NCBI GenBank assembly: GCA_015183035.1 | Contig: JACZZP010000001.1 | Location: 2,914,001-2,978,000 of the forward strand | Length of the DNA stretch: 64,000 bases | Direction: 5' to 3' | Origin: Meloidogyne chitwoodi | Lineage: Eukaryota > Nematoda > Chromadorea > Rhabditida > Meloidogynidae | Shown here: in pieces, positions 50,665 through 63,011 of the stretch | How positions within the stretch are numbered: position 1 is the stretch's first letter | How the letters are laid out: the number at the start of each line of letters is the position of its first letter | Notes under the pieces: generated by a model | The model's database searches: none | Told to the model about the DNA's origin: nothing | The model's input: the letters and a program-made list of their open reading frames with translations, nothing else | Made by a program: the position numbers and the translations under genes

Positions 50665-53255
50665 ATGAATTCTGAGCAAAAAAACAAATACAAGGATTCT
50701 AAGAATAACAGTGCATCTAATAAAGAAGCAAATAAATCGAAGGAACAAAAAAAGAAGGGTGGAAAGGAAAGTTGTTCTTCTGTCAAAAAACAAAGGGTAT
50801 TAATGGTTTTATTTTTAATTTTAAAATAATTTAGGTTTTCATTAATAGAGTAGGAACTAATACTTTGATTGGTAACGTTAAATTATTGCAAAATTCACAA
50901 ATTTCTCAAATGGTTACACCACAAGCAAGTTATTTTGGTAATCAAATTCCTTTGGAAGTTATGGAAAATATTCTTTTCCGATTTCTTTACAATATTCCTG
51001 AAAATGAGGTTAACTTTTGTAGGGAAAATAATTTAAAAAATTGCTTTAGAAAACTGATCAAATTCGAGTTTGTTTTCATATTGAACTTGCTCATTGGTTT
51101 TATTTGGATATTTATTGTCCTGACAATAATGAACCACCCGCTGAAAATTGCAAAAAAGTCGGATTTCATCAATTTGTTAGACAAGTTTTTTATAAATGTG
51201 ATTATCTGGACAAATGGCGTGAATCTGTTGACATGGTTTATTTCTTTACTATTTTTCCTAGAATTTTTCTGATAACCTTTCTTTCATTTTTGTCCTATTA
51301 AATTTAATTTTTAAATATAGATTGTTGATGCATTTCGTCAATATAAATCTAGTGTACCAACTTATGGTGTTATAATGCTTGATCCAACACTTAATTATTT
51401 GCTTCTTGTTCAAGGTTATTATGCTTCTACAAATTCTTGGGGTTTTCCTAAGGGAAAGGTAAAGATTAATTATTATTTCGACAAAGGATTTTTTTACAAA
51501 ATTAGATCAATGAGGGAGAATTACCAGTTGAATGCGCGGTCCGTGAAGCTTTTGAAGAAGTTGGATTCGATTCTAAAGGGCATCTTTTGGACAGAGTACG
51601 TCCACTTCAAAGCTTTATTGGTGAAACTTTGGTGCGACTTTATATAGCGACTGATGTTCCCATGGATTTTCCGTTCAAACCTCATCTACGTAAGGAAATA
51701 AGGTTGTCCATTTGTATTTTTTTTTTAAAGTTGAATTTTTTTTTAGAAAAATTTCTTGGTTCTCTGTTTGGGATCTTCCAAAGAATAGAAATGACGACAC
51801 TGGATTAACACAACTTGGACTCTACCCAAATAATTTTTACTCTGTTCTTCCTTTTATAAGCGGAATTTGTGAGTTTATTTCACGCGAAAGGTCTGAGCGG
51901 AAACCAAAATGCTCTCTTCTTAAACAAGAAAAATCTGAGAACAGCGCTTTTCAACCAGTAATTCCAAAAAGTTTGAAATTTTATTTAATTATTAAACTAA
52001 TTATTTAAATTTTTAGCATCATCAGATCAAAAGTTATCTGCCCTTAGTTCACAGTCAATTCAAAATATACAACAAACAACAACTTCCCAACTTGGGCCTA
52101 GTACATCAAAACAATTTGATTTTAACAATTTATTCAAACCATTAAAAATTGAATCGGATAATCCACTTCTCCCACCTCCTCCAACACAACAACAATCATT
52201 TACAGGACAAACATTTTTGGAACAATTTATAAAAGGAGTTGCAGGAGAATCTTCAAATTTCCTTCTTGGAAGCAGTGAAGCATTAGATAAAGAACAAGGT
52301 TTTAATTATAGCTTTTTTAAAGATTTAAAGGATAGAAAAATTAAATAATTTAATTTAAGTTCATTTTTAAGTTCCCCGAAATCCTGCTGGCATAATTGGC
52401 GCAGAATCTCGCAACCGTCACAAAGAAATTAAACAGCCCAAACCTTTACACCCTTCTAATTTAATGTTAAACGTTTACGAGGCTCCACCTCAACAACTTA
52501 CTCCACAACAAGAACAACAACCATTAATTCCATCGTTGTTTTCAAGCATCGATAGTCCACAAAAAAAGCAACAACAGATCACTACTACTACTATGTCAAA
52601 AGTACAAACAACAACATCATCCCTTTTATCGATGGAAACTCCAAAGAAGGGGAAGATTAATCGAAATGTTTGTTTTTTTAAATAAAATAAAAATATATTA
52701 AATTTTCTTCAGGAGAAGTTAGAACCATTGAAAACCCCAAAATCAACTAACAAGAACAACATTCAGCCAGCAACAATTACTACTGGAAATGAAACATCAG
52801 GAAATGAGATTGTGAATATGTTACGCTCTTCTATAGGCAAAAAGGAACTTAAAAAAGAAATTGTTTCTGAACTAGTTCCGATTCAAGTCAAATTGTGTGA
52901 GGCATGGAAAAAGTTCAAAGTAAGCTCTTTAAATCCTTTTTCTTTAAAGAATAAAAAGTCAAAATTTATTCCAACGTTCCCTTGCCTTATTTTTTTAGTT
53001 TTTCTTTAAACAAAAATGACTGAATGAAAAATTAAATAAAAATAATGCTTTTATTATTCCTGATTTTTGTTCTTAGCCTTAACCTCTTTTAAACATATCA
53101 ACACCTTTATATATTTTACGACTTTTGTTTTTTTTAAATCGTTAAATTGAAATTTTAATGCACTTTATAATACCATTAATAACTCAATTTTTTTTTAGTT
53201 TGATCAATCCCTTCATAAACAACTTGGAGAATTAATTTGCAGACAAAAAGTATGA
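50665..53255 (+). CDS. dcap-2: mRNA-decapping enzyme 2 (DCP2)
   Basis: DCP2 removes the m7G cap from mRNA in the 5'-to-3' decay pathway. A Lys/Ser-rich N-terminus is followed by the regulatory domain: [40 protein letters not shown] and [19 protein letters not shown]. The catalytic Nudix domain has [40 protein letters not shown] and [13 protein letters not shown], keeping the G-x5-E-x7-REUxEExGU box and the EE metal ligands. After [16 protein letters not shown] comes a long Gln/Thr/Pro-rich tail spread over several exons. The last exon adds [18 protein letters not shown]. The N-terminal first exon is preceded by a tandem repeat. Confidence 0.95.
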
Positions 53256-53700
53256 AATAAAGATTAGAATGTGAAAAAAAATTTTTTTTTGCTTAATAGA
53301 TTACAAGTCAGTAAATAATTAGTTTCTCTTATGTAGTTCTCTAATTAGTTTATCCAAATTCTCAAAATTAAATACCCACTTGCTTGATTTATTATTGCTA
53401 AGAGATTACGCATGAAATTTTGTCACTTTTTGAAAAACTTGAAAAAAAATACAAAAATGCGTTATCCCCTAATTAAAAGCTCTATTTTTAAATGACCTTA
53501 TCCTTTTCTTCTATTATATTTTATTATAAATAAATATTATTTTCAATCAAAAATAATAAAACTGATTTTTCTTAAATAAATAAAAATTTTAACTTTTGTA
53601 AAAAAATTATATTGTTTACCCTCATTTTTTTTTTAATATTTTTCTTAAAAATAAAATTTGGAAAACTAAAAAAAACTTTTTTTACCCTTATAAATATTAT
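53256..53700. other. Gap after DCP2
   Basis: Very A/T-rich, no supported feature. Confidence 0.5.
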
Positions 53701-54383
53701 ATAAAATCAGGCGTATTTTAATGTAAAATTAGAGTGAAGTAAGTTTTAAAAAGCTTGTTGCTCGCGTTCTTCTTTCCCTTTTCTCTTTATTTAGCCATTT
53801 TATATAGCTTTAAATGGATTTTTTGATTTTTCTAGGCTATTTAGATTCTCGCTATATTCATCCCTTCACTTCATTTTTCACAACGCCCTTCTCTCATTTA
53901 CATGCGCTTCCCCCTTCATTCACCATCAAAATTTTGGGTTCGGCCAGCGAATCAATTTAGTCTTTTTTCGCCACTCATTCCGCCTATATATTTTGTTGCG
54001 TTCAGCTGCGGCCTAGGCCTTCGCCTTTTTTTTTTTTTGTGAGGGGCTCTCTTTCCCCACCACCTATCTCTCCCTCATTTTCATTTTCACCTCACCATCA
54101 TCTGCCTCTTCCTGCTCAACGACGACTACTCGCCAATAACGGCGCCTATTGCAGAGCCTATCAATTAAATCAAACGCTGTTTCTCTTATCCTACTTATAC
54201 TTTTCCATTCTCAACTTGGCCATTTTTTAGAGATTCCGCGCTTAGAAAAAGTAAAAAAAAAATATATTCCCAATCATTTCATAGAAAATTAAAAATAATT
54301 TATTCAACTCTAATTAGAATAAAAATTAAAACTTTATTTGCTAAAAAAAAAATAACTCAAATTTTAACAAAATAATAATTAGA
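53701..54383 (+). promoter_or_regulatory. Pyrimidine- and G/C-richer promoter region of the CREB3-like gene
   Basis: From about 53860 to 54230 the base content shifts sharply from A/T to C/T- and G/C-rich, with CCTATATATTTTGTTGCG near 53980 (TATA-like), GCTGCGGCCTAGGCC near 54005 and CGCCAATAACGGCGCC near 54131, which contains a CCAAT-like core. The region ends 154 bp before the start codon. Its role as promoter is inferred from position and composition. Confidence 0.5.
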
Positions 54384-57300
54384 ATGGAGGCTCCTCCAGT
54401 CTTTATGAAAGATTTTCAACAAGCCCAATTCTATTATACTACTGATAAACATTTAACAGACATATCAGCAGCAACAACAACAACAATGATTCCATTTATA
54501 ACAGGTTTTGAACAACAACAACAACATTTAACAAATCAAGATATTCAACAACAACAACATAATAATTGTATCAATTCTGCCTCAATTTTTGCTAATTATT
54601 CAGATATTTATTCTCTTTGTACTTCTACTACTGCAATAAATCAAGAAGCTAAGGAAAATGAAAATAATTTGATGACAAATTTAAGATCTAAGCAAATTAA
54701 ATCTGAATATACTAATAATGGAAATTCATTTTCCGAATTAATGATGATAAAAGAAAATGATGATCAAAAGAAACAACAATTATTATTACAAGAACAAATT
54801 GAATTTAATAATGACGGACAAGGTTTTAACAAGAACAACAGCTATAACAACATTAGTAGTTCTCATATACAATTGAATGATGGAGGAGAACGCACTGATG
54901 GTGGTTCAGATATTTCTGGACAAAAAAGGAGGACGGAACAGCAAACTGAGTCTGGACGAGGTTTGTATAAATTTTTAGTTTTTTCTTTTTTTTCGGTTTT
55001 TCAAAAGTCTAAAGGCAACATCAACTCCTCCGATAAGTAAACTTTTTTCTCCACTTTTAAAATCAAACTTTAACCAATATTATATATTGTTTGCATTAAA
55101 ACAGCGGTGGTGGTGGTTTTTTTTTTAACAAATTTTGTCAAAAGCCCATCCCTCTCAATTTTAATATTAATATGCTTTTTCTTTTTTTTTTAATTTCATG
55201 TATATACACATGAAACACTGCGATTATTGTAACGGTTTTTAAAAAAATCCGAGAAAAAGGATAAAAAAAGAGCGGCGGAGAAAAAGTTTTTGCGACAAAC
55301 CCTTACTCTTCTCTCAATCAACATTGTCAAGAATAAAGGGAAAAATAGCGCAATAGGACACTATTTTTAAGTACAAAATATGCAAAAATGAAAGAGGGAA
55401 GAAAAGTGTTCACCTTTAATAAAAAAAATTTTTTTGTTAACACGGTCGATTGTGACTGTTAAGCCCCTCTATAATTCTTCGGAACTCTCTCATTTTTATA
55501 TCTTTTATTGTTATTTTACGGCGTTTTTGCTAGAAAAAATAGCTCTCAAGTATTTTAAATAATAATTTGAGGATTATATTATAATGAAAATCTTGATAAA
55601 CAACTCCAATCTCTATAAAATATTATCCTATCCCTTATTGAAACTCATGCAATGAAATAAAAGCCCTGAGCTTAATTTTAGTATTTAAAATATTTTTCAA
55701 CTCTAATGACCTAATTTAAACTTTTCTCTAAATATTTATTAAAAAAAAAAAATTTTTCTAATTTTGTGTTTTTCGATTTAGAACAAACAAAGAAGTATTT
55801 TTTTTAAAAAAAAACTTCTCTTCCTTAACCATTTGCTTATATATCAACAAAAAATAAACATTTTAATATGTTTAAGTTAAAAAATATTTATGTGTTCGTT
55901 TAAAATTCTATAATAAAAATTAAAGGAGGGAATCTTTTACACAACAATTTTATTATTTTTGCCATTTTCCATTTTTTACCTAAAAAGTTTTGTCTAAACA
56001 TTTGTTTTTAAATATATTTTATTTTTAACCTTTTTCTTAATACAACCTTTGTGACAATAATAACTTAACAAACTTAATTTTAGTCAATTAGATGATCAAA
56101 ACTAATATACTAATTGAAAACTTTTATTATGAAAAAATATTTTGAAAATAGTATATTCTCTCATTTTTCCCTCATTTTCACATATATGAAAAGAAACTAA
56201 AAAAAGGGCAAATTTCGACAAAGCATTTTATAAGAAAGGGTCGAGAGAGATAAATATCTTCCAAAATATATCCCCTAAAAATCTTCTCCTATTTTTTCTT
56301 CTTTACAAGTCATTTGTTGTTTGAGTTTTACCCCTCTTTTTATTTAAATTACATGCTAAATAATTTTTCATTTTACTGCACAGAAAATTTTAGCGCAAAA
56401 AATCAAATAAAAAATCTTTGGTATCTATTCTCTAATAGCCACCCCCTTCTATAGCCCCCAACTCAAAATAAAATTTTTTTATTTAATCTTTCAGACAAAG
56501 AGAGGAATAACGGAGCTGGTACAAATAACAATAATAGTTCATCCATCCAATCACTAGTTGAACAACAAAACCACACTCAACAACAAAATCAACAACAATT
56601 TCTTCCCCCACCGATTTCTGTTATAGTCTCCCATCAACAACAACAACAACAACAAAGAATTAACCAAAATTCCAATAAAAACAATAAACAAATGGATGAT
56701 GATTGTTGGAATATTGGAGGAATTAGTGAAGTTGGAAATAATGTATCTTCAATGCTGATTCGAGATGAATTTATTTTTCAACCATCACATTGTGGTGGTA
56801 TCTCACCTCCTCCAACAACAACAACAATTATTGGAGGAAGAAATGATGGGAGTGCTACTGATTTTCTTTATGATTTGTCGGCGACAACAAATCCTATATT
56901 AGAAGGTTACTTAAAAGCACACAATATTTTTTTAAAATCCCCCAAAAAATGAACTTATTTTAAATTTTTCAAAAATTATAGATACATTTCTTACCTCAAT
57001 GCATAATAATAGCAACAGTTCTCCTTTGGATAACATTCCTTGTAGCAGCAATTCCTTTCTCAATTGTCATTCTACCGCCGCCTCTATCTCTTCTTCCTCT
57101 GCTTTTCTTGATTTGCAACATCATCATGGAGATGGTTCAGTTGGTGTATCTCCTTGCTCTTCTTCTACACATAACTCAGTTTCTTCACCCGATGAATATT
57201 CCCTTTTCCTCGCCCAACAACAACAACATTTTCTTCATCAAGGAAATATTAAGCAACATTTCCCTGTAATTTTAATAATTTTAAAATTATTTTACATTAA

Positions 57301-58349
57301 AATTTAACAGCATTTGTTGGCACCAGCCATCGATAATATTGAAATACTTCGTCCAATCCCTCAATTAATCGAAGATCATTCTGTTGTTGGACAAGCAATT
57401 GATATGCAACAGCAACAATATGCTTTTCTGGTTCAACAACATGCACAAAATAGTCTTCAAGCAATGTTTGCAAATACTGGTGAACAACAAAAACAGCAAC
57501 AACACCAAACTTCCATTATGTCACAACGAAGAAGGAAAGACGAAAACCAAGATGAGCTGCTGCATGAACGAAGAAATAATCATAGCGATGATGAATGTTA
57601 TGAGGATGATGATGAAGGTGAAGAGGATATGGAAGACGACAGTGGTGAAAACCAGGTTGAGATTACTTTAATTATAATTTTATTAAAATTCCTTTAAAAT
57701 TAGGTAACTGACGTTAAACCAACATTCATATTGGGAGGCAATAATTCTTCTTCTGCATTCAATGGCGAAGATAGCTGCATTGGAGATTATACTTTATCAC
57801 CGCCTCCGCCCCCATTAACTCCTCCATCAAAGACAAGATCAAAAATGCACGATTTAGCATTGAAACATCGGCTTATTTCTAGCCAGGTTAATTTTTTAAA
57901 GTCAATTTAGAAATTCTTAATTGTTAGAATGTACGAGGAAATGGAACCATTCAGTTATCAATGGAAGAGAGGAAAACGCTAATTCAAGAAGGATTTCCGG
58001 TTCCAACAAAATTGCCATTAGTACGCGAGGAAGAGGAGGCGCTGAAGATTGTAAGACGAAAAATTAAAAACAAGGTTAGAATTTTGGGGAATCTCTAAAA
58101 AATTAAAATTTTTTGATTCATTCTAATAAATATTTTATCTAGTTGAGCGCACAAGAAAGTAGACGTAAAAGAAAAGAATACATGGATATGTTGGAGAAAA
58201 GAGTGCACGCCTATTTTGCAGATAATAATGCTTTACGGCAAAAGCTGAAACAATTAGAAGCTTCGAACCGTTTTCTTCTAGTTCAGTTGCAACAACAATC
58301 ATCAACGGAAGTTGTAAGTACAAATACTAATGAAGAACAACATCAATAA
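54384..58349 (+). CDS. crh-2: CREB3-like bZIP transcription factor
   Basis: The long N-terminal part is Gln/Asn/Ser-rich with acidic stretches. The C-terminal exons give [35 protein letters not shown] and [20 protein letters not shown], then [20 protein letters not shown]. This is the CREB3-family basic region and leucine zipper, including the extra N-terminal helix that sets CREB3 apart. The first intron (about 54962-56494) is 1.5 kb. Reading through, the protein stops 21 residues past the zipper with no membrane segment. A perfect donor (GTAAGTAC) at 58315 could instead splice to an exon starting at 58497. Family members are usually ER-anchored and cleaved. Confidence 0.9.
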
Positions 58350-59054
58350 ATTGTTGATTTTTTTGTTTTCTTGGAGATTGGAAATTTTTTTTTAACCATT
58401 AGAAATTCGGTTTATTTCCTGAAAAGTATAGAAAAGCTTTAGAACCCCTTCATCAACCTTAACATATAATCCAATCTCTAATATATTTAACTTAGGTGGT
58501 TAGAGATTTGACTAGTTTAACTGGGGAAGGGATCATTAACAACAAAACAATTTCTTGTTCAAATGAACAAAAATTTTCATTCATTCCATTAATTTTTCTG
58601 TTGTACACAAACCGTAAAAATTACATAAATACTATTCGCTATTACCAAAAACATTCTAACTTTTTTTTTTTAAATTTCTAACATATTCTTTTAAGTAACC
58701 AGTCCTTATTTTTCATATTCTTGTTTCACTTTTTTTAAATTTACTGTGATATATCTTTCTATTATCTACATACCTTACTACCTTTAACTATAAATAATAG
58801 ACCTTTTCTTTTTTTCTGACCTATCCAATCAACATGTTTATATTCACTATGCCTTAAAATTTTTCATATACTATTATTGAATACTATTTTGGTTTTGCGT
58901 CAATAAAAATTTTTATGAACCCTGCCCTATTACTTGTTTAATTTTTATAATAAAAACGGAAAAAATTGATTTAATTTAATACGAAAATGTCTAAAAATAA
59001 AAGGAAAATTTATTCCTTTGACTTGTTCCGTTGCTTCGAAACTTGCTTTTAAAA
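58350..59054. other. 3' region of the CREB3-like gene with a possible alternative last exon
   Basis: A TTAACTTAG acceptor near 58488-58496 is followed by an open frame to 58681 (VVRDLTSLTGEGIINNK, FSFIPLIFLLYTN). Spliced from 58315 it keeps frame. Beyond it the sequence is plain A/T-rich DNA to the end of the CDPF1 gene. Confidence 0.4.
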
Positions 59055-59607
59055 TTACGAAAAGTCATAAAATTGAAAAAATAGTAAACATACTGACAGA
59101 AGATCGACTGGAAAACTATGCCGCTCCCTCCAAATGCAATTTAAACAATAAGTATTTTTGTAAAATAGAGAACAATCCTAAAAAAAGAATGATTCTCTTT
59201 CTTAAAAAATATTAACCTCATCAATACAAATTTGTTGGTTACAAATGTAACAATTACAGCCAATAACCATAAAGTCATCAATTGTATAATCACGCTGCGC
59301 CTTGTGAAAATCGGGAGCCTCAAATGGATTTCTCATGTAATAACATTCTTCTTTGCAGCTAAAAGATAATATAATATTTCAATATAATTAAAACAAACCT
59401 CGCCCTCTCCAACTCCAATTTGCCATATCGACATTTTACTGAAAGTTTGCAGTTTGCACAAACAAAATCAGTCGTATTTTTACGATATTCTGAGGAAGTT
59501 CCAACAATGACTGCACTGAAAATATAATTTTTGATGAATTTTAAACTCAGAATTTTGTAAATACGAAAATAATGCAAAACATACCTTTCAACAATCTGAG
59601 AATTCAT
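59055..59607 (-). CDS. CDPF1: Cysteine-rich DPF motif domain-containing protein 1
   Basis: Four exons join in frame. The protein reads MNSQIVERSAVIVGTSSEY, then DFVCANCKLSVKCRYGKLEL, CKEECYYMRNPFEAPDF, DDFMVIGCNCYICNQQICID and CSLFYKNTYCLNC. The pairs CxxC...CxxC and the ECYxMRxPF and CSLFYxxxxCLxC signatures match CDPF1, with NPF in place of the family's DPF. The Cys pairs probably bind zinc. The role is unknown. The last exon was found in the A/T-rich stretch below 59200. The C-terminus (LLFFQFYDFS) may be longer or different if a further splice occurs at GTATG near 59099. Confidence 0.82.
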
Positions 59608-59947
59608 TATTAAAAAATAACTAATTTTGCTTCCAATTTATCGTTTACCTATTTGTCCAATTTTGGCTTAGTTCCATTTGTTCGTTTACCGATTTGTCGT
59701 TTTACATTTTTGTGAGGATCCAAATCATCACTAGATCATCATTGTTTCTGTATGGTTGTCATATTCCTTGTTGGTTTCTTCCTTATTTTGTTTTTAGTTT
59801 AATGTTTAGTTTAATTCTTTTAATCACAACTTTTTGTTCACTAAAATCTTATTGATCCTTTAGTAATCGTTTCTTATTATTTTTTTAGTTTTGAATTTCA
59901 GTATTTTATAGTTATAACACAATCTCTTTATTAATTCTGTGCACATT
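59608..59947. promoter_or_regulatory. Divergent promoter region of CDPF1 and the DNAJB12-like gene
   Basis: The 340 bp lie between divergent start codons. They contain the repeated phrases CGTTTACC-ATTTGTC and CGTTTACC-GATTTGTC near 59641 and 59684. No clear core-promoter motif. Confidence 0.4.
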
Positions 59948-61017
59948 ATGGGTAAAGACTATTACAAAATTTTGGGCATTTCCAAAGAAGCTTCAAAAGA
60001 TGAAATTAAAAAATCTTATAGAAAGATGGCATTAAAATATCATCCAGATAAAAATAAAGAAGCGGGAGCTGAATCTAGTTTTAAGGTTTATTTTTTCTCT
60101 TCGAGAAGTTTATAAATATAAATTAAATATGTATAGGAAATAGGTGAAGCATATGACGTTCTTTCTGATTCCAAAAAGAAAGATCTTTACGATAAATTTG
60201 GTGAAGAAAGTCTGGCAAGTGGTGGCGCAGGTCCTTCTCATCGACATCATCACCACTCATTTGATGAATACGATGTGAATCGAGGGTTTGAAGGTTTTCG
60301 TTTGTTTTGCTTTCCTTAATCTAAATCAATAGCTGAAATGTCGCCGGAGGATATATTTGAAATGTTCTTTGGTGGAGAGTTCAACCCAACAATGAACAGG
60401 CGCAGAACCCAGTTTCATTTTAGGCAAAATTTTGGACAATCACGGGAGGAACCTGTGAGAAATATTCTTAAAGATGATAATAAATATTAATTTTTAAGTC
60501 TCTTCTTCACCAATTACTGCAAATCTTGCCCATTCTAGTTATACTTATTGGTGGCCTTCTTGTTCAATTCTTTTCAAGTGAACCACCTTATTCATTGAAT
60601 CATGACAAGTTTGTGATACTAAATTATAATCTTTTTAATATTTTTATAGCACCTACACTGTACAGCGCTTCACTAGAGATTTACAAGTTCCCTATTATGT
60701 GAAACAAGATTTTGAACAAAATTATCGAGGAAAAGTCCAAGAAGTTGAAAATAATGTCGAGAAGGAATATATCACAGTGCTTCGAAACAGATGTTATCAG
60801 GAAAAGAGCAATCGTTAGTTGAGATAAATTAAAAATTAGAATGGGACAAAATTAAGAAAATAAATAAATACAATTAGTTATCTATATAAAAATAAAATTT
60901 TAAAAAGGTGAGGGTCTCTTATGGACAGCCAAGATCCGAGGAGATGCATCTTTATGGAAGCGTGCACAAGAAATGGAACTAGTCTATTGTAAAAAGTTAG
61001 AAGAGCTTTATCATTAA
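59948..61017 (+). CDS. DNAJB12: Membrane-anchored J-domain protein (DNAJB12/14-like)
   Basis: This Hsp70 co-chaperone is anchored in the ER membrane. The J domain starts at the N-terminus ([20 protein letters not shown], then [15 protein letters not shown] with the HPD motif) and continues [21 protein letters not shown] His/Gly-rich linker includes [14 protein letters not shown]. One membrane segment follows ([19 protein letters not shown]). The rest matches the DUF1977 C-terminal domain: [33 protein letters not shown] and [20 protein letters not shown]. Vertebrate DNAJB12 has about 100 residues ahead of the J domain; none is seen here. Confidence 0.92.
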
Positions 61018-61405
61018 ACAATAATGTATATTTATCTGTGGCTATTAATTTCAATTAATAATGTTTTTAAAAATGTTAACTAGCTCAAAACTAGTCGAAA
61101 ATACTAACAAATATAGCCACAGAATAAGAAATTACTGACTAAAAACACCTTGTATTATTAAAATATTTTCGCCATGTAAGGCTACAGATGTATTTGATAG
61201 ATAGAAATAAAGAAATATATGTTGTAAAGGTTGATATGTCTACTCTATTTGTTAAAAATATGTATATAAAACCCGTTTTCTGATCAAATTCAACAACCTT
61301 TTGAATTGTCACTTGGAACAGAAATATTCGCCTTAAATACATCACTACTTGTCGGAAGATCATTCTTTAAAAACAGAAATAAAATTATTCAGACGTAATG
61401 GTTGG
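61018..61405. other. Convergent gap between the J-protein and PHAX genes
   Basis: AT-rich 3' flanks of both genes. TATAGCCACAGA and its near complement TCTGTGGCTATT (about 61034 and 61113) form an inverted pair about 70 bp apart. No gene supported. Confidence 0.5.
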
Positions 61406-62789
61406 TTACATTTCAAGAGATACACCAGCATTAATCAAACATTTCTTTATTAAATTTTTAAAGAATACCTCAATGACTGGGAGATTAGTTGTCGTAGTAT
61501 CTTCACGTTTATTTTTCGGTTTCCATTTATATGTTTTTTGTGATTCCTTCCGTTTCTTCTTCATCGTTTTATTTCCAAGTTTGAACAATTCCTTCTAAAA
61601 CAACTTTGTTATCGTTTAATAACCCATAGATAAATTAGAAAAAACCTTTTGTGCTTCACTTATGTCTTCTCGTTCACTGAAAAGTTGCATAAAAACGCCT
61701 CCCGGGGTTCTACGACGATCTCCTTTCTTCGTAAGCATCCCGCCTTGTTTTTCAACTTCCTGACATTTCTTGAAAATCTCCACTGAGATTTGCTTTCCAA
61801 CTAATTCGACAGCTTTGTGCATTAGATCCTTAAATATTTTATAGATAAACTGAACAATATGAATTAACTAACTGGTTCTTTCTCGCCTAAAGCTTCTACA
61901 AGCTGATTTGCTAATTGATCCAGTTCCAGAGTTTCAGGATCGAGTACAGTGCTAGACAACCTATCCTTTTCAAAATCAGCTGTCACTAAATGACGTGGTA
62001 AAAACTGTTGTGGAGGAACAAATTCTTTCTTCTGCTTCTGTTTTTCGTATTTTTGTGAATGTTTGAATCGCTTAAATTTATTGGCCCTTCTCTTCCGCCA
62101 AGTAAGCTTAGATGAAGTTTCAAGTGGAATTTCCTTAGAAGCAACATCCAAATCATCCCAAAGTTGTCCCTCTGCTGGCTTTTTTAAAAAAAAAGTTAGA
62201 AATAAAGTTTTAAGATAAATCTTGTTAAAATATTTCTGATAAAACCTCAGATGTTGCTTCCTTTTGTTCATTGTCGTCCATATCCTCACATGCTTGTTCC
62301 AAAATTGAATCAGAAACATCATTTGCACAACGTCTCTTTCGATTTTTACGATTTTTAATGTTAAATTTCTTTTTTCCCAGGTCTAAAGCATAAGTTTCCA
62401 CTCCACGATCACGCAATTGAGCAATAGAACTTGCATTTCCAGAACACATCTTTTCCTCCAAAGAACGCATTATAGCTGTTTCCTCCCAGAGTTTTCCTGC
62501 ATCAGTAGGTTTCCTATCCTTTAATATTTAAAACGTAAATGATTTTCAATAAAAAGTAAACTTTGATTTATTCACAATAATACAAGATAAAATAGACAAC
62601 TATATAACAAAGAATATAAACCTCAACGATTCCATTATCTAAAGAGCCAGATTTTTCAGGCGAATGGGAAGTTAGAGCTTGAAGCCGTCTTTTTGCGACA
62701 ATCTTAGGACGTAATTCAAGAATATTGTCGATAGAATCATCACAAGAGCTTTCTTCATCTTCTGATTTGGGATCGATCAAATCACTCAT
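61406..62789 (-). CDS. PHAX: Phosphorylated adapter RNA export protein
   Basis: PHAX bridges capped snRNAs, via the cap-binding complex, to the CRM1 exporter. An acidic N-terminus (MSDLIDPKSEDEESSCDDS) is followed by LWEETAIMRSLEEKMC, a basic stretch (KNRKNRKRRCAND) and EGQLWDDLDVASKE. The RNA-binding domain is LANQLVEALGEKEPV, then DLMHKAVELVGKQISVEIFK and GGMLTKKGDRRRTPGGVFMQ, the family hallmark. The C-terminus is Lys-rich (KKKRKESQKTYKWKPKNKR). The final exon may simply read through to the stop at 61406, since the GTATTC after PVIE is followed too closely by an AAG to be a normal intron. Confidence 0.9.
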
Positions 62790-63011
62790 TATTTTAAATA
62801 GCAAAACTGAAAACAATAAATGTATGATTAAATAACTGAAAAATAATGAGAAAAATAAATCAATAAAAGAACAATAGAGCATACTCTAATTTTTATCCAA
62901 TATTTGGAAATTTTAAAAGAAAACTAATATTTTAGTATTTTGAAACAAAATCTTTAGTCATTATCATAAATATTTGGGAACGCGATTGATGACACTTGAA
63001 AATAAAAATAT

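Noticed and set aside
59018..59215. 65-codon + strand frame
   Set aside because: It is antisense to the last CDPF1 exon, whose CSLFY...CLNC motif is convincing.
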